Source: Candidatus Melainabacteria bacterium
Lineage (GTDB): Bacteria; Cyanobacteriota; Vampirovibrionia; 2-02-FULL-35-15
Assembly: GCA_023250175.1 (NCBI GenBank)
Contig: JAHFBD010000066.1
Location: forward strand, 1-5,053
Direction of reading: 5' to 3'
DNA length: 5,053 nt
Shown here piece after piece: positions 1 to 5,053 of this stretch; positions within the stretch are counted from its first letter, which is position 1; each line of letters opens with the position of its first letter. The notes beneath the pieces were generated by a model that was given only the letters and a program-made list of their open reading frames with translations, was not told the DNA's origin and did no database searches. The translations under genes and the position numbers were made by a program.

Positions 1-47
1 GACTGTATTACACCTCTTGACAACTTAAACATTAGTTTTCTAGGGTT

Positions 48-80
48 TTAGTTATTTTGAGCTCTTTTCGTAATAACTAA
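48..80. terminator. Possible bidirectional terminator hairpin at the rsgA 3' end
   Basis: TTAGTTATT (48-56) and AATAACTAA (72-80) are perfect 9-base inverted repeats around a 15-base loop. The right arm contains the rsgA stop codon (TAG read on the minus strand, 79-77). By symmetry the left arm contains a plus-strand TAG (49-51), which ends a plus-strand frame open from base 1. Read on the plus strand, the hairpin is followed by a T-rich stretch (TTTTGATTTTT, 81-91), as in an intrinsic terminator. Read on the minus strand there is no T run. The stem is entirely A/T apart from one G-C pair, so it is thermodynamically weak, and the terminator role is an inference. Confidence 0.4.
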
Positions 81-1105
81 TTTTGATTTTTAAATTCTTC
101 ATCATAGCCAAGTTTTTGTTTTTCATTTCTTCTGGATTTGGCTCTTGATTTTCTGTCTATTTTAGGCAAATATTTCTCTTTTCCCCGACTAGTTTCACCC
201 ATTGATTTTGCTTTGGACTCTTCTTTTGTATCATATTTAATTTCTGAGGTAACCTCAGACAAAATTTTGCGATAACTTTCTAATCTTGTACAGGAATCGG
301 CTTCATTAAAAATACATCCTTCTTCACCATTATGAAGACAATTACTATAAACACAATTTATATTATTAAATTCATTAAACGTAGACAATGTTTTATATGG
401 CTCTGCTCCAGCAAAACTAATCTGACTAAAGCCTGGAGTATCAGCAACTAAACCTAAAGTATTACCAACCTTAACTGGTATAAGTTGTACGTTTCTTGTA
501 ATATGTTTTCCTCTATTAATTGCATTTAAATCCCCAATCAATACATTACTTTCAGGAGATAAGGCTTTAATCAAACTGGATTTACCAACACCAGAAGGAC
601 CCGTTAATACCGTAGTATTGTTTTGCAGCCATCTCCCTAAATCATCCAGCCCATTTTTATTTAGTGCGGAAACATAAAAAATTTTATAACCACTATTTTT
701 ATAAACTTCATCTATATTCATTTCTTGCAGGTCTATTTTATTTATGCATATAGCAATTTCTTCTTTCTGTAATTCATATCGAACAAATGACAAATAACGA
801 TCAAGGTTATAGAAATCAAAATCTGGATTTTTTGTAGAGAAAACTATTAGTGCTTGATCCAGGTTGGCTATTGGCGGTTTAGTAATTTTATTCCTTCTAT
901 CATAACTATCAACAATTACACCCTGTACTGCCGATGTACACTCTATTTCTACTAAATCACCAACAAGTAAGTGCTTACCCTCTTTCAATAATCGTGCTCG
1001 TGCAAAACACTCCCAAGTTATACTAGTCTTAATATCCTGAACATAATAAAAGTTAGCAACTATTTTTATTATTTTCCCACTAATTTTTTCACTAATCTTC
1101 ATCAC
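77..1105 (-). CDS. rsgA: Small ribosomal subunit biogenesis GTPase RsgA
   Basis: RsgA (YjeQ/YloQ) is a circularly permuted GTPase that binds the 30S subunit late in assembly and acts as a maturation checkpoint in the cytoplasm. All family marks are present. There is an N-terminal OB-fold (about residues 5-75), then the permuted GTPase motifs in order: G4 NKID (122-125), G5 SA (146-147), G1 GPSGVGKSS (169-177), the G2 region GKHITRN (199-205) and G3 DTPG (222-225). The zinc site follows as C251, C256, H258 and C264, with the normal C-x4-C-x-H-x5-C spacing. The linker PPIANLDQ and the basic tail (about 290-342, with SRAKSRR) recall cyanobacterial homologues. At 342 residues it is of normal length. 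Translation can start at GTG (1105) or the directly following ATG (1102). Neither has a clear Shine-Dalgarno. It begins 3 bases after the bioY stop, which suggests co-transcription and translational coupling. Confidence 0.97.
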   Translation of the reverse strand: MMKISEKISGKIIKIVANFYYVQDIKTSITWECFARARLLKEGKHLLVGDLVEIECTSAVQGVIVDSYDRRNKITKPPIANLDQALIVFSTKNPDFDFYNLDRYLSFVRYELQKEEIAICINKIDLQEMNIDEVYKNSGYKIFYVSALNKNGLDDLGRWLQNNTTVLTGPSGVGKSSLIKALSPESNVLIGDLNAINRGKHITRNVQLIPVKVGNTLGLVADTPGFSQISFAGAEPYKTLSTFNEFNNINCVYSNCLHNGEEGCIFNEADSCTRLESYRKILSEVTSEIKYDTKEESKAKSMGETSRGKEKYLPKIDRKSRAKSRRNEKQKLGYDEEFKNQN

Positions 1106-1108
1106 ATC

Positions 1109-1747
1109 TTAAATAACTGAGCCGCTAACAGGAACTTCTTGAATAAATATTTCCCTATAGAAAAACACAATAACTGGCATAAAAGGTATAAGGAGAAGAA
1201 TAAAAATCAAGTCATAGCTAACCATGCTAAATGACAAATGCCAGGTAATGCTTAACCAATCTCTCTTAAATAAAACAAGATATATAATCCCGCATAAATG
1301 TGTAACAATTACAGGAATAATAACTGCCAGCAACTTACTATTCTTCTCAAATAAATATCCTGCTAAAAAAACACTTATAGGTAAAGAAATTAAATACCCA
1401 AAAGTTGGTTCCTTTATATAAGAAAGTCCGCCCCCACCAGAAAATACAGGAAAACCTATAAGTCCTAATAAAATATAAATACAAAGCGTAATACAGCCAA
1501 ATCTGGGGCCAAATATTACCCCACAAAACCAACTAACCACCATTTGTAAGTTATATGCATGAAATTCAACGTTAAATCGAGGTAATAAACTTATTAACAT
1601 CTCTCCAATACCACTTTTTAGACTCTTTAACTCAAAATCAATTGTAAAAAAAGGAAGCTTAAGCAGTATAAGACTACTAAAATAGACCAAACTTAATAAA
1701 AATAAAATCATTAACCATCTAAGCTGATATTTGATTTTATATTTCAT
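1109..1747 (-). CDS. bioY: Biotin transporter BioY (ECF S component)
   Basis: BioY is the membrane substrate-binding (S) component of energy-coupling factor biotin transporters and works alone or with the EcfA/EcfT energising module. The 212-residue protein is very hydrophobic, with about six membrane segments (roughly 11-30, 66-82, 84-101, 116-132, 138-160 and 174-198). The diagnostic stretch runs from about 94 to 119: GLIGFPVFSGGGGL, then KEPTFGYL. This is the BioY core, in a form close to that of cyanobacterial BioY. The segment before it (NLQMVV at 66-71) fits the same family. No ecfA, ecfT, biotin synthesis gene or birA lies in the window, so the partner module must be elsewhere if it exists. 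The ATG at 1747 lacks an obvious Shine-Dalgarno and lies 10 bases from a palindrome, so the mRNA may have a very short leader. It is first in a probable bioY-rsgA transcript. Confidence 0.9.
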   Translation of the reverse strand: MKYKIKYQLRWLMILFLLSLVYFSSLILLKLPFFTIDFELKSLKSGIGEMLISLLPRFNVEFHAYNLQMVVSWFCGVIFGPRFGCITLCIYILLGLIGFPVFSGGGGLSYIKEPTFGYLISLPISVFLAGYLFEKNSKLLAVIIPVIVTHLCGIIYLVLFKRDWLSITWHLSFSMVSYDLIFILLLIPFMPVIVFFYREIFIQEVPVSGSVI

Positions 1748-1756
1748 ACAAATAAC

Positions 1757-1773
1757 ATTCTATCGTATAGAAT
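1757..1773. promoter_or_regulatory. 17-base palindrome in the divergent bioY/coiled-coil gap
   Basis: ATTCTATCGTATAGAAT has perfect 7-base arms around a 3-base centre. It sits 10 bases upstream of the bioY start and 38 bases upstream of the divergent GTG start. Each arm reads TAGAAT outward, a 5/6 match to a -10 hexamer on each strand (1768-1773 plus, 1762-1757 minus). It could therefore be an operator, a symmetric pair of -10 elements, or both. It does not match the BirA operator as I know it. In AT-rich DNA a palindrome of this size can arise by chance, and no partner copy is visible here. Confidence 0.3.
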
Positions 1774-1789
1774 TAAGGAACTAATTCAA
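1762..1789 (-). promoter_or_regulatory. Candidate bioY promoter
   Basis: On the minus strand TTGAAT (1789-1784, 4/6 to TTGACA) is followed after 16 bases by TACGAT (1767-1762, 4/6 to TATAAT). Transcription would start near 1755, leaving about 8 bases before the bioY ATG, which agrees with the absence of a Shine-Dalgarno. The -10 overlaps the 17-base palindrome, so a protein bound there would block it. The matches are modest and the sequence AT-rich, so this is tentative. Confidence 0.25.
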
Positions 1790-1810
1790 TTATCTTTAAT
1801 CTGTTAACAT

Positions 1811-2656
1811 GTGAACAAAGATAAGAACCCAATAACTGATGAAGTTATAAGCACACCTATTAACAAAGGTGAGTTTAAGCTATCTACAAAAAGTAATGTT
1901 ATTCCAATAACATCAATTACTGATCTTGGTTCAGTGGTAAGCGAAATTCAAACTCAACTAGCAACATTACTTGGGAAGTTAGATAGCGATGTCAGACCAG
2001 AATTTAAAGCTTTAATGGAAGGCTATGTAAATAAAGCAAATGAGACAGAAGAATTAAAAGTTAAACTAGAAAATATATCCACAAAAGGTGAAAGACTGAA
2101 ATCAGAAATCGCTCAGGCTCGAGATACAAATAGAAACCTAATCCATGAGTTACAAAGCACAAGAGAAACCTTAAAGAAATTAGAGCAAGAACTAAGTACT
2201 TTTCAAATAGAGTCAAAGAAAGAAACGGAAGAATATAAAGAAAATTTTATAAAGCTAACTAAAGAAAATAGAGAATATGAAAGCAGAATAGAACAAATAG
2301 AACAAGAAAATCTTAATGTGTGTCAAAACTTTCAGCAACAAATTTCTGAATTAACAATAGCTCAAGAAGACTTACGCCAAGAAATCCTGGATCAAAAATT
2401 CAGATTCCGACAAAATGAGCAGGAATTAGCCGCTGAGAGAGATAATTTAAAAAAACAAGTTGAAGAATTTGAAATTATAATAAAAGAATTACAAGAACAA
2501 GTTGATTTAAAGTCAAAAGAAGCTAACTATAAAGATGCTTTATTGAATCAATTAATTAAACAATCAACATCTGAAAAGTTAAGAGATAATCACAACCCTG
2601 ACTTGGAAGACAAAGATAAGATCCAAAAGAAAAGAAAAGTCTGGTTTTTTAAATAA
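1811..2656 (+). CDS. Coiled-coil protein of unknown function
   Basis: I do not recognise a family. The 281-residue product has no signal peptide or membrane segment, so it is probably cytoplasmic. Residues 1-35 are polar and probably disordered. Residues 36-75 look like a short helical region (SVVSEIQTQLATLLGKL). Residues about 76-250 are almost uninterrupted Glu/Lys/Gln/Leu-rich helix with heptad-like hydrophobic spacing, so a long coiled coil is expected. The last 30 residues are charged and end in a basic-aromatic tail (KKRKVWFFK). There is a single cysteine (C171). The start is GTG. An in-frame TAA at 1805-1807 leaves room for no longer form, the next in-frame ATG is codon 69, and no Shine-Dalgarno precedes the GTG. 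The smooth, long open frame on the strand of the downstream sigma gene supports a real gene. A structural, scaffolding or division-related role is possible, but nothing in the sequence decides it. Confidence 0.78.
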   Translation: MNKDKNPITDEVISTPINKGEFKLSTKSNVIPITSITDLGSVVSEIQTQLATLLGKLDSDVRPEFKALMEGYVNKANETEELKVKLENISTKGERLKSEIAQARDTNRNLIHELQSTRETLKKLEQELSTFQIESKKETEEYKENFIKLTKENREYESRIEQIEQENLNVCQNFQQQISELTIAQEDLRQEILDQKFRFRQNEQELAAERDNLKKQVEEFEIIIKELQEQVDLKSKEANYKDALLNQLIKQSTSEKLRDNHNPDLEDKDKIQKKRKVWFFK

Positions 2657-2680
2657 GAATGCGCTAAAACATAGTTGCTT

Positions 2681-2712
2681 TTAACCATTTGTTAACTTTT
2701 TTTAACGTTAAG
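2681..2712 (+). promoter_or_regulatory. TTAAC direct repeats upstream of the sigma gene
   Basis: TTAAC occurs at 2681, 2692 and 2702, spaced 11 and 10 bases apart, or about one helical turn. The third copy forms a perfect palindrome TTAACGTTAA (2702-2711). A further CTTAACCT lies at 2747-2754. Same-face repeats of this kind resemble binding arrays of response regulators, notably PhoP boxes (TTAACA-like, 11-base period) and the cyanobacterial Pho box (CTTAACCT-like 8-mers with 3-base gaps). The array ends about 50 bases before the candidate -10 of the sigma gene. The period and the sequence are seen directly; a PhoB/SphR-type regulator is inference. Confidence 0.3.
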
Positions 2713-2759
2713 AGGAATTTATATGTCAAGCTATCAATTTTTCTTCCTTAACCTCTTTT

Positions 2760-2767
2760 TATACAAT
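2760..2767 (+). promoter_or_regulatory. Candidate -10 element of the sigma gene
   Basis: TATACAAT contains TACAAT (2762-2767), a 5/6 match to TATAAT, about 32 bases before the ATG. No good -35 lies 16-18 bases upstream (that region is T-rich), so the promoter may need an activator, possibly through the TTAAC repeats. It would give a leader of roughly 26 bases containing the Shine-Dalgarno. Confidence 0.3.
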
Positions 2768-2787
2768 ATAGAGTCCTAGAACGACAT

Positions 2788-2793
2788 GGAGAT
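2788..2793 (+). promoter_or_regulatory. Ribosome binding site of the sigma gene
   Basis: GGAGAT lies with its GGAG core 8 bases before the ATG at 2800. It is the clearest Shine-Dalgarno in the window and fixes the start of the sigma factor. It contrasts with bioY and the coiled-coil gene, which have none. Confidence 0.65.
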
Positions 2794-2799
2794 TAAATT

Positions 2800-3753
2800 A
2801 TGACTATTGAAAATAAAAAAGAATTTACCAGCACTATTAAAGAATCTGATACTTGCTTTGATTTTAGTGATGAGATAAGTGTTGATATGGAAATAGAAGA
2901 TAAAGTAGCTGCAGAAGAAATACCGCTCACTGATGATTTGGTTAAAATCTATTTGAGAGAAATTGGAAAATTAAAAGTTCTTGATCAAAAAAAGGAAACA
3001 GAACTTGCAAGAAAAACACAAAAAGGAGATCCCCAAGCAAAGCAAGAGTTAGTTAGGCATAATCTTCGTTTAGTAGTATCAATAGCTAAAAAGTATTTAA
3101 ATCGAGGAATGTCTTTCTTAGATTTGATACAAGAGGGAAATCTTGGGCTAATGAAGGCTGTTGACAAATTCGATCCTGAGAGAGGATACAAATTTTCTAC
3201 ATATGCAACATGGTGGATCCGACAAGGTATTACAAGAGCTCTCTCAGATAAATCCAGAACAATAAGGCTCCCGGTACATATGGTTGAGTTAATAAGTAAG
3301 CTGAAAAAAGCTATTAAAAGACTCAGTGAAAAGTTGGGACACAAGCCTACTAATGAAGATATTGCCTTTGAAATTAATCTAGATGTAAACAAGGTAAAGG
3401 ATATCCTTCAAGTAATGGAATTGCCTATCTCACTTCACTCACCAGTAAGCTCAGAAGAAGAAGGAGACCTGGAAGACTTTATCACTGATAATGATGTATC
3501 TCCGGAGTGCTCTATAAATGAGTTACTCCTTGGAAAGGACATTAATAAAGCTCTTAAGTGTTTAACATTAAAAGAAGCAGCTGTTATTAGATTGCGTTTT
3601 GGACTTGATTGTGGAAAAGAAAGAACACTAGAAGAAGTTGGAAAAGTTCTTGGTGTTACAAGAGAAAGAGTTAGACAGCTGGAATTTAGAGCATTAAAAA
3701 AACTCCGTCAACCAGGTGCCTGTGATAACTTAAAAGATTACTTTGCAGCCTAA
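2800..3753 (+). CDS. rpoD: RNA polymerase sigma factor, RpoD/SigA type
   Basis: Sigma-70 factors direct RNA polymerase core to -35/-10 promoters. The order of regions is complete: 1.2 (DLVKIYLREIGKL, 46-58), 2.1-2.4 (about 80-148), 3.0 (RTIRLPVHMVE, 153-163), 3.1, the 3.2 finger (SLHSPVSSEEEGDLEDF, 211-227), and 4.1-4.2 with the -35 helix-turn-helix (about 275-303, GVTRERVRQLE). Residues known to melt and read the -10 element are kept (W138, W139, Q142, T145), as are the -35 contacts (R288, E289, R292). At 317 residues it has only about 45 residues before region 1.2, acidic and without a recognisable region 1.1. It could be the principal sigma or a group 2 paralogue. The near-canonical regions 2.4 and 4.2 favour a housekeeping-type specificity, but the window cannot separate the two. 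It is preceded by a good Shine-Dalgarno and its own candidate promoter. The gene symbol is given on family grounds. Confidence 0.95.
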   Translation: MTIENKKEFTSTIKESDTCFDFSDEISVDMEIEDKVAAEEIPLTDDLVKIYLREIGKLKVLDQKKETELARKTQKGDPQAKQELVRHNLRLVVSIAKKYLNRGMSFLDLIQEGNLGLMKAVDKFDPERGYKFSTYATWWIRQGITRALSDKSRTIRLPVHMVELISKLKKAIKRLSEKLGHKPTNEDIAFEINLDVNKVKDILQVMELPISLHSPVSSEEEGDLEDFITDNDVSPECSINELLLGKDINKALKCLTLKEAAVIRLRFGLDCGKERTLEEVGKVLGVTRERVRQLEFRALKKLRQPGACDNLKDYFAA

Positions 3754-3824
3754 AAAAACACATTAGAGAACTAAATTTTATTTTGCCTCTCTACATCATT
3801 TAATTTATTTATTATCAAAAAAGG

Positions 3825-3885
3825 GTTGCCCCCAAGGGTTACATATCTATTTCTTAAAAGAATATTAGGTACCCATAGGGGCAAC
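3825..3885. repeat. GC-rich 61-base intergenic inverted repeat (hairpin)
   Basis: GTTGCCCC (3825-3832) pairs perfectly with GGGGCAAC (3878-3885). Inside it, after a symmetric 3x3 internal loop, GGGT (3836-3839) pairs with ACCC (3871-3874), AC/GT continues across a one-base bulge, CTA/TAG (3847-3849/3866-3868) can pair, and TTCT/AGAA (3851-3854/3859-3862) closes a tetraloop TAAA. It is the only GC-rich patch in this AT-rich gap. On the plus strand no T run follows, so it is not a canonical terminator of the sigma gene. On the minus strand it is followed by CCTTTTTT (complement of the A run at 3817-3822). The outer arms resemble the TAGGGGCAAC-type cores of intergenic palindromic repeats found in many bacteria, so a REP/MITE-like element is the leading guess. 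A structured 5' leader of the next gene or a terminator are alternatives. Confidence 0.6.
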
Positions 3886-3985
3886 TATTAGATGAATCCC
3901 GTTTAATTCCCTAAATACTACTTGGAAGCACAAACTCTTCAGGTAATTCAAAGCCATAAACAATAAAAGCCAGACATTGAAATTT

Positions 3986-3990
3986 AGGAA
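3986..3990 (+). promoter_or_regulatory. Ribosome binding site of the exported protein gene
   Basis: AGGAA lies 7 bases before the ATG at 3998 and supports that start, which also gives a complete signal peptide. No convincing promoter was found between the hairpin and this site; TTGGAA (3922-3927) is a possible -35 without a good -10. Confidence 0.55.
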
Positions 3991-3997
3991 TTAATTA

Positions 3998-4987
3998 ATG
4001 ATTCTTACACTAAAGAAACCACTTATAATAAAACTTGCTGTTGGTATTATGTGTACAGCTCTGACCTTTAACAATAACTTGTTTGCTCAAGAACAAGATG
4101 AAACAGAAAAGACTCTTGAACAACGTGCTTTTGAAGTTGATGAAACTCCTAACCAAGAAGAAACAGAAGAACCTATCGATAATAATGAAGAAGAACAAAC
4201 TGAAGAATCAACAGATGATGAAACCGATGAAGCTGATAGCAAAGAAGAACATGTAGAGCTAAGAAAAAAAGAACACAGCACTGCATATAATGTTCTAGGG
4301 AGAGAGTTGACCAAAGGTGAAAAAAGCCTTAGATATAATGAGTTAAGCGAGAGTGAGCTTAAATCTCAATTACTATATAAAGAACAAAGACTCGTTGTTG
4401 TAAGAGCACTACTAGCTCTTGGAGAAGGAAATAACAGTAAAGAAATATTAGAAAAATGGACAGATTCAAAACCCAAAACATTTACAGAGCTAGTTACACA
4501 ATTTACAGAGTTCAAAGAGAAATACGGAAGCGTTTTAGAAGGAATTAATTTCACCTTTGTATATAACATAAAGGATGATAAACAAGCATTTGAAAAAGCA
4601 GCAGCTAAAGCATATGAAACAGTATTTGGCACACCAATGGAAAAGCCTAATGATATTTATAACTATCTCAATCAAAAAGAAGCAACGACTTATTCAAAAA
4701 TGATTCAGGTGCTTTTACAGGCTGTAAGCCCACAAGCTAAGAAAGATATGCTATTCAGAGCACTTGATGATATAGGCAGACCAGATTTAAAAGAGAATAA
4801 AGAGTTTATAGGTAAACTACTATCTCAACAATTTACTTATGAAAATTTAAAAACACTCTTAGCTGATTTAAATAAAAAACAAAAGCCTACACAAGGAACC
4901 CAAAAGCCTGAACAAAAACAGCAAAATAAGCAAGGACAAAAACAACCACAAGGAAGCAGACAAAAACAATTACAAATAAAGCAATAG
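3998..4987 (+). CDS. Exported protein of unknown function with acidic and Gln/Lys-rich ends
   Basis: I recognise no family. The 329-residue product starts with a typical Sec signal peptide: basic KK at 6-7, a hydrophobic core at about 8-24 and a likely cleavage after LFA (30/31). C19 does not sit in a lipobox, so a lipoprotein is unlikely. Residues 31-88 are strongly acidic (27 Asp/Glu against 3 Lys/Arg, with Thr, Gln and Asn) and probably disordered. Residues about 95-290 are mixed and mostly helical and may form the folded domain, with stretches such as LLYKEQRLVVVRALLALGEG (125-144) and a helical repeat-like end (234-292). The tail 293-329 is low-complexity, with 14 Gln and 10 Lys/Arg against one Glu. 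Opposite charge at the two ends suggests self-association or binding to a polymer such as cell wall or nucleic acid, but that is inference. It is separated from the sigma gene by 244 bases and is probably its own unit. Confidence 0.85.
   Translation: MILTLKKPLIIKLAVGIMCTALTFNNNLFAQEQDETEKTLEQRAFEVDETPNQEETEEPIDNNEEEQTEESTDDETDEADSKEEHVELRKKEHSTAYNVLGRELTKGEKSLRYNELSESELKSQLLYKEQRLVVVRALLALGEGNNSKEILEKWTDSKPKTFTELVTQFTEFKEKYGSVLEGINFTFVYNIKDDKQAFEKAAAKAYETVFGTPMEKPNDIYNYLNQKEATTYSKMIQVLLQAVSPQAKKDMLFRALDDIGRPDLKENKEFIGKLLSQQFTYENLKTLLADLNKKQKPTQGTQKPEQKQQNKQGQKQPQGSRQKQLQIKQ
4935..4975 (+). repeat. 24-base-period direct repeat in the Gln/Lys-rich tail
   Basis: GACAAAAACAACCACAA (4935-4951) recurs as GACAAAAACAATTACAA (4959-4975), 15 of 17 bases identical and 24 bases (8 codons) apart in the same frame. 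The encoded units are QKQPQ and QKQLQ. This fits growth of the low-complexity tail by slippage or tandem duplication, although biased codon use for Gln and Lys could produce similar matches. Confidence 0.4.
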
Positions 4988-5053
4988 ACTTATCCCTTTT
5001 AAAAATTAGACACAAATAAATAACTTTAGGGCACGTTAATTACTTTACCTTAA

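Noticed and set aside
1..32. Minus-strand ATG at 32-30 opening a frame that runs off the left edge
   Set aside because: Only ten codons are visible and no Shine-Dalgarno precedes it, so it cannot be supported from this window.
17..45. TTGACA at 17-22, a perfect -35 hexamer on the plus strand
   Set aside because: No acceptable -10 follows at 16-18 bases and no plus-strand gene starts downstream.
1224..1532. Plus-strand 65-codon and minus-strand 61-codon frames within bioY
   Set aside because: Both overlap the conserved BioY core in other frames and lack initiation signals.
2710..2760. AAGAGG (2710-2715) with CCTCTT (2752-2757) followed by T residues, considered as a terminator for the coiled-coil gene
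   Set aside because: Six pairs around a 36-base loop is too weak, and the T stretch runs straight into the candidate -10 of the sigma gene.
2985..3392. Open frame of 135 codons on the minus strand inside the sigma gene
   Set aside because: It lies fully antisense to conserved sigma regions 1.2-3.1, whose motifs explain the sequence. No ribosome site or family resemblance.
3764..3793. TAGAGA/TCTCTA inverted repeat just after the sigma stop, considered as its terminator
   Set aside because: Only 6 base pairs with an 18-base loop and no T run after it; expected by chance in such DNA.
3911..3994. Minus-strand 28-codon open stretch with protein-like wording (includes GFELPEEFVLPSS) ending at TAG
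   Set aside because: It has no start codon, is bounded by stops on both sides and matches nothing I can name. It could be a relic of a gene fragment or repeat next to the hairpin, but the support is too thin.
4087..4632. Two minus-strand open frames (4087-4314 and 4366-4632) antisense to the exported protein gene
   Set aside because: The Ser/Cys-rich translation is the mirror of GAA/GAT-rich acidic codons. The plus-strand product has a signal peptide and a good ribosome site, so these are shadows.
4988..5053. Right-end 66 bases searched for a terminator or new gene start
   Set aside because: No stem with a T run, no ribosome site and no start followed by an open frame was found.

Overview
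The window is AT-rich and holds five complete protein genes with ordinary bacterial gene structure. Several protein features point to the cyanobacterial side of the bacterial tree: the RsgA N-domain and linker (VANFYYVQ, PPIANLDQ), its basic tail with an SRAKSRR block, and a BioY carrying PVFSGGGGL followed by KEPTFGYL. The low GC, the short sigma factor and the biotin-uptake gene fit a non-photosynthetic relative (Melainabacteria/Vampirovibrionia) better than a typical cyanobacterium. This placement is inferred from remembered family features, not from a search.

Layout. Bases 1-76 hold no complete gene. An AT-only inverted repeat at 48-80 overlaps the rsgA stop codon and may be a bidirectional terminator. 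Two minus-strand genes follow in transcription order bioY (1747-1109) then rsgA (1105-77), 3 bases apart, so they are probably one transcript. A 63-base divergent gap (1748-1810) carries a 17-base palindrome. On the plus strand come a 281-residue coiled-coil protein of unknown function (1811-2656), a 143-base gap with helically spaced TTAAC repeats and a good ribosome binding site, and a sigma-70 family factor of the RpoD/SigA type (2800-3753). A 244-base gap contains a GC-rich 61-base hairpin (3825-3885). The last gene is an exported protein of unknown function with an acidic N-terminal segment and a Gln/Lys-rich C-terminal tail (3998-4987). Bases 4988-5053 show nothing recognisable.

Functionally this is mostly housekeeping: biotin uptake (BioY), 30S ribosome maturation (RsgA) and promoter recognition (sigma factor). 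The coiled-coil and exported proteins are the unexplained parts. No mobile element, CRISPR array, defence system, tRNA or rRNA is visible. I see no evidence for a new multi-gene system. The best leads are the intergenic hairpin, the TTAAC repeats upstream of the sigma gene, and the two uncharacterised proteins.
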